Origin: Exiguobacterium aurantiacum | GTDB taxonomy: Bacteria > Bacillota > Bacilli > Exiguobacteriales > Exiguobacteriaceae | Length of the DNA: 44,003 nucleotides | Direction: 5' to 3' | NCBI RefSeq assembly: GCF_001766415.1 | Contig: NZ_MKXO01000012.1 | Coordinates: 1-44,003, forward strand | In this document: piece by piece, positions 41,293-44,003 of the stretch | Position numbering within the stretch: position 1 is the stretch's first letter | Layout of the letters: each line of letters starts with the position of its first letter | Translations under genes and position numbers: made by a program | Notes under the pieces: model-generated | Told to the model about the DNA's origin: nothing | The model's input: only the letters and a program-made list of their open reading frames with translations | The model's database searches: none

Positions 41293-41293
<1 letters not shown>
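40283..41293 (-). CDS. holB: DNA polymerase III delta' subunit
   Basis: Clamp-loader subunit delta prime. The 336-residue AAA+ protein has the zinc module C59-x8-C68-x2-C71-x2-C74 (PCGVCRNC), KKEQIQQLLSDLSLRG, HQAHKMTTQAANSLLKFFEEP and TTQPQLLLPTIRSRAQ. The Walker A region is degenerate (SGDYEPYL), as is normal for delta prime. ATG 41293 overlaps the darA stop as TAATG and is kept for that reason; ATG 41275 (MRFQEL) is an alternative that aligns better with relatives. The yaaR gene found between darA and holB in Bacillus is missing. Confidence 0.93.
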
Positions 41294-42260
<967 letters not shown>

Positions 42261-42262
42261 GT

Positions 42263-43684
42263 TTAAAACTCCTCTACGATAACATCAATTTGTTTTATCA
42301 TAACATGTCTGTTCGCCTGGAGGTTCCGTCCCAACGAAATCCACTCTTTTAACACACGAATTTTCTCATCCGTCACGGTCTCACCTTTTAAAATCCAAGG
42401 GATCCCTGGCGGATAAGGGATAATCGTCTCAGCTGCAACGCGTCCGATCGCCTCATCGAACGGAAGGCGCACGACGTGTGTATCTTCTTTTATAAGATGA
42501 AGGCGCGAAACAGGCTCCGTCATCGGAAACGGATAAATTGTTTCATCCTCGTCAATGAGCGGGACATGCTGAGAAGCATTTTTAATCAGCTTCACCCAAT
42601 GATGAATCTCTTGCGTTTTTAATTCCCGGAACGGCAGACAGAATAACACATGGTCCTCGGCCGCAAGTTCAATATCAATTCCAATCGAAGATAGATGTCT
42701 ACTAAAAATCAAACCGTTCTTCGGATAAGTCAGTACCGTCATTTTTGTGAAATCGTCGCCCACTTTTATCGTGAAACCGGCACGTCTCATTTCCATAATA
42801 AAAGCTAAATGACTCGTTTGAATCAGTGACCAATCTCGGTCACTCAAATTTTCGAGATAAGCTCGAGCGTGATCAAGAGACGCCATAATCAAGTAAGACG
42901 GGCTAGACGTTTGGAAGGAAGAAAGCGCATGAAACAAACGCGATTCATTAATATCTTCCTTATAGTGAATCCAGGCCCCCATCGTGAATGCCGGGAGTGT
43001 CTTATGGGCGGACTGGACGACAGCGCTCGCACCTTCAAAAATCGCTGAGCGGTTTGGAAGATTCGGATGAATCAAGTGTGCCCCATGCGCCTCGTCTACA
43101 AGTAAGGGAATCGTTAACGTCTGCAGAAAACGACTGATTGCCCGTACATCTGCCATATCTCCATAGTAAGTCGGGGACGTAAGCAGTAACGCTTTTCCTC
43201 CGGGATATTGCGTAACTGCCGCTTCGACAGTACGAAGGGAAACGACCGTCGGCAGACCGCTGCCCCGTTCTAGTTCAGGAGTTAGTAAAATCGGCTCTAA
43301 GCCCAACCATTCAATTGCGTTCCAAACTGATTTATGTGAGTTTCGCTGGACGTATACCCGCTCACCTCGTTTGACTGTCGCAGCTAACATGCTCCAGTTG
43401 CCAACGGTCGATCCGTTGACTAACCACTTACTCTTACTTTGATACAGGGTCCCAAGAGCCTCTTCACCTTGCTGGATAATCCCTTCAGCGTGATGAAGGT
43501 CATCCAGATGTGCAAGTTCGGTTAAATCATACGGCATGATTTTATTAAATGCTGTCGGGAGGCTATCATCTGTCACGGTCCCGTTATGATGACCTGGCAC
43601 ATGAAACGACACACGTCCTTCCCGAACGTGCTGTTCAAGCATTTCCATAAACGTGAATGGATTATTTTTAGGCTTTCGAGTCAT
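42263..43684 (-). CDS. yaaO: Orn/Lys/Arg decarboxylase family PLP protein (YaaO-like)
   Basis: A 473-residue fold-type I PLP enzyme of the small Firmicute arginine/lysine/ornithine decarboxylase group (SpeA/YaaO/Cad-like, without the N-terminal wing domain). Landmarks are FHVPGHHNG (27-35), NGSTVGNWS (90-98), VDEAHGAH (196-203) and the PLP lysine Lys228 in SAHKTLPA. The substrate of YaaO is not established, and arginine and lysine are both possible. ATG 43684 has AAGGAGG at 8 nt. A TATAAT at 43720-43725 just beyond the rrn terminator may be its -10, without a recognisable -35. It is the first gene after the rrn operon. Confidence 0.9.
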   Translation of the reverse strand: MTRKPKNNPFTFMEMLEQHVREGRVSFHVPGHHNGTVTDDSLPTAFNKIMPYDLTELAHLDDLHHAEGIIQQGEEALGTLYQSKSKWLVNGSTVGNWSMLAATVKRGERVYVQRNSHKSVWNAIEWLGLEPILLTPELERGSGLPTVVSLRTVEAAVTQYPGGKALLLTSPTYYGDMADVRAISRFLQTLTIPLLVDEAHGAHLIHPNLPNRSAIFEGASAVVQSAHKTLPAFTMGAWIHYKEDINESRLFHALSSFQTSSPSYLIMASLDHARAYLENLSDRDWSLIQTSHLAFIMEMRRAGFTIKVGDDFTKMTVLTYPKNGLIFSRHLSSIGIDIELAAEDHVLFCLPFRELKTQEIHHWVKLIKNASQHVPLIDEDETIYPFPMTEPVSRLHLIKEDTHVVRLPFDEAIGRVAAETIIPYPPGIPWILKGETVTDEKIRVLKEWISLGRNLQANRHVMIKQIDVIVEEF

Positions 43685-43726
43685 GTGGAAATCCTCCTTA
43701 TCCGACACCGTACGCATAAATTATAC

Positions 43727-43759
43727 AAAAAGAGACGACCAAGCATCTGCTTGGTCGTC
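43727..43759 (-). terminator. rRNA operon terminator
   Basis: A 12-bp stem GACGACCAAGCA/TGCTTGGTCGTC (43734-43745 with 43748-43759) is followed on the minus strand by TCTTTTTG. It lies 10 bp after the 5S gene and ends the 16S-23S-5S operon. Confidence 0.93.
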
Positions 43760-43768
43760 CTTCATATG

Positions 43769-43884
<116 letters not shown>

Positions 43885-43937
43885 CAAGGGAATTGTTCCC
43901 TGAAAACTGAAGACTCATCAAGTTCAAACCGTTTCTA

Positions 43938-44003
43938 GATCAAAGCCTCGACCGATTAGTATCATTCAGCTCCACACGTCGCCGTGCTTCCACCCATGAC
44001 CTA
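43938..44003 (-). rRNA. rrl: 23S ribosomal RNA, 3' end (partial)
   Basis: The reverse complement matches the conserved 3' terminus of 23S rRNA (GGTGGAAGCACGGCGACGTG, then GATACTAATCGGTCGAGG). The mature end is placed near 43938 by analogy. The gene continues off the right edge. The 53-bp spacer to 5S contains a GGGAA/TTCCC hairpin and TTCAGTTTTCA, the complement of a segment in the rrn leader at the other end of the window. Confidence 0.95.

Overview
The window is 44 kb of low-GC Gram-positive (Bacillales) core chromosome, lying between two ribosomal RNA operons that both read on the minus strand. Gene content and order follow the Bacillus subtilis rrnA-to-lysS interval almost gene for gene, read right to left: 5S rRNA, yaaO, tmk, darA, holB, ricT, yabA, trmN6 (yabB), yazA, rsmI, abrB, metG, yabD (tatD), yabE, rnmV, rsmA, veg, ispE, purR, spoVG, glmU, prs, pth, mfd, yabM, yabN, rqcP (yabO), divIC, yabR, tRNA-Met, tRNA-Glu, tilS, hpt, ftsH, coaX, hslO, cysK, pabB, pabA, pabC, folP, folB, folK, dusB, lysS, 16S rRNA. 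The sporulation genes found among these in Bacillus (csfB, yabG, sspF, fin, spoVT, yabP, yabQ, spoIIE) are absent. With the 16S 5' sequence, this points to a non-sporulating relative, most likely Exiguobacterium. The genus name is an inference from memory, not from a search.

Layout. Positions 1-150 are the 5' end of a 16S gene. It is preceded, in transcription order, by a leader with two consensus promoters. From 472 to 17,210 lie lysS, the folate genes (pabB-pabA-pabC-folP-folB-folK-dusB), cysK, hslO, coaX, ftsH, hpt, tilS, two tRNAs, and a large YhgE/Pip-type membrane protein that stands where Bacillus carries spoIIE. From 17,410 to 31,901 are yabR, divIC, rqcP, yabN, yabM, mfd, pth, prs, glmU, spoVG, purR, ispE, veg and rsmA. 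From 31,898 to 36,534 is the metG-tatD-yabE-rnmV-rsmA run. abrB (36,865-37,158) is the only plus-strand gene. From 37,175 to 43,684 is a second compact run from yaaO to rsmI. The window ends with a 5S gene and the 3' end of a 23S gene.

Most genes serve translation and RNA maturation (LysRS, MetRS, TilS, DusB, RsmA, RsmI, RNase M5, Pth, RqcP, Mfd), folate, cysteine, purine, PRPP and wall-precursor metabolism, or replication and division control (Tmk, HolB, YabA, DivIC, FtsH). Overlapping stops and starts (ATGA, GTGA, TAATG) are common and indicate translational coupling. Several genes have starts fixed by a good Shine-Dalgarno sequence well inside the longest open frame, and those starts are used here.

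I found no new defence, mobile or biosynthetic system, and no CRISPR array. The most interesting signals are regulatory. Four perfect copies of the Spo0A-box heptamer sit in the 330-bp metG-abrB intergenic region, although the neighbourhood has lost its sporulation genes. An AAAGTGAT octamer recurs in three separate intergenic regions. Dyads overlap the glmU, purR, cysK and spoVG promoters. Two proteins also stand out: the YhgE/Pip protein at the spoIIE position, and a YabR with an expanded Gly/Arg/Pro-rich tail.
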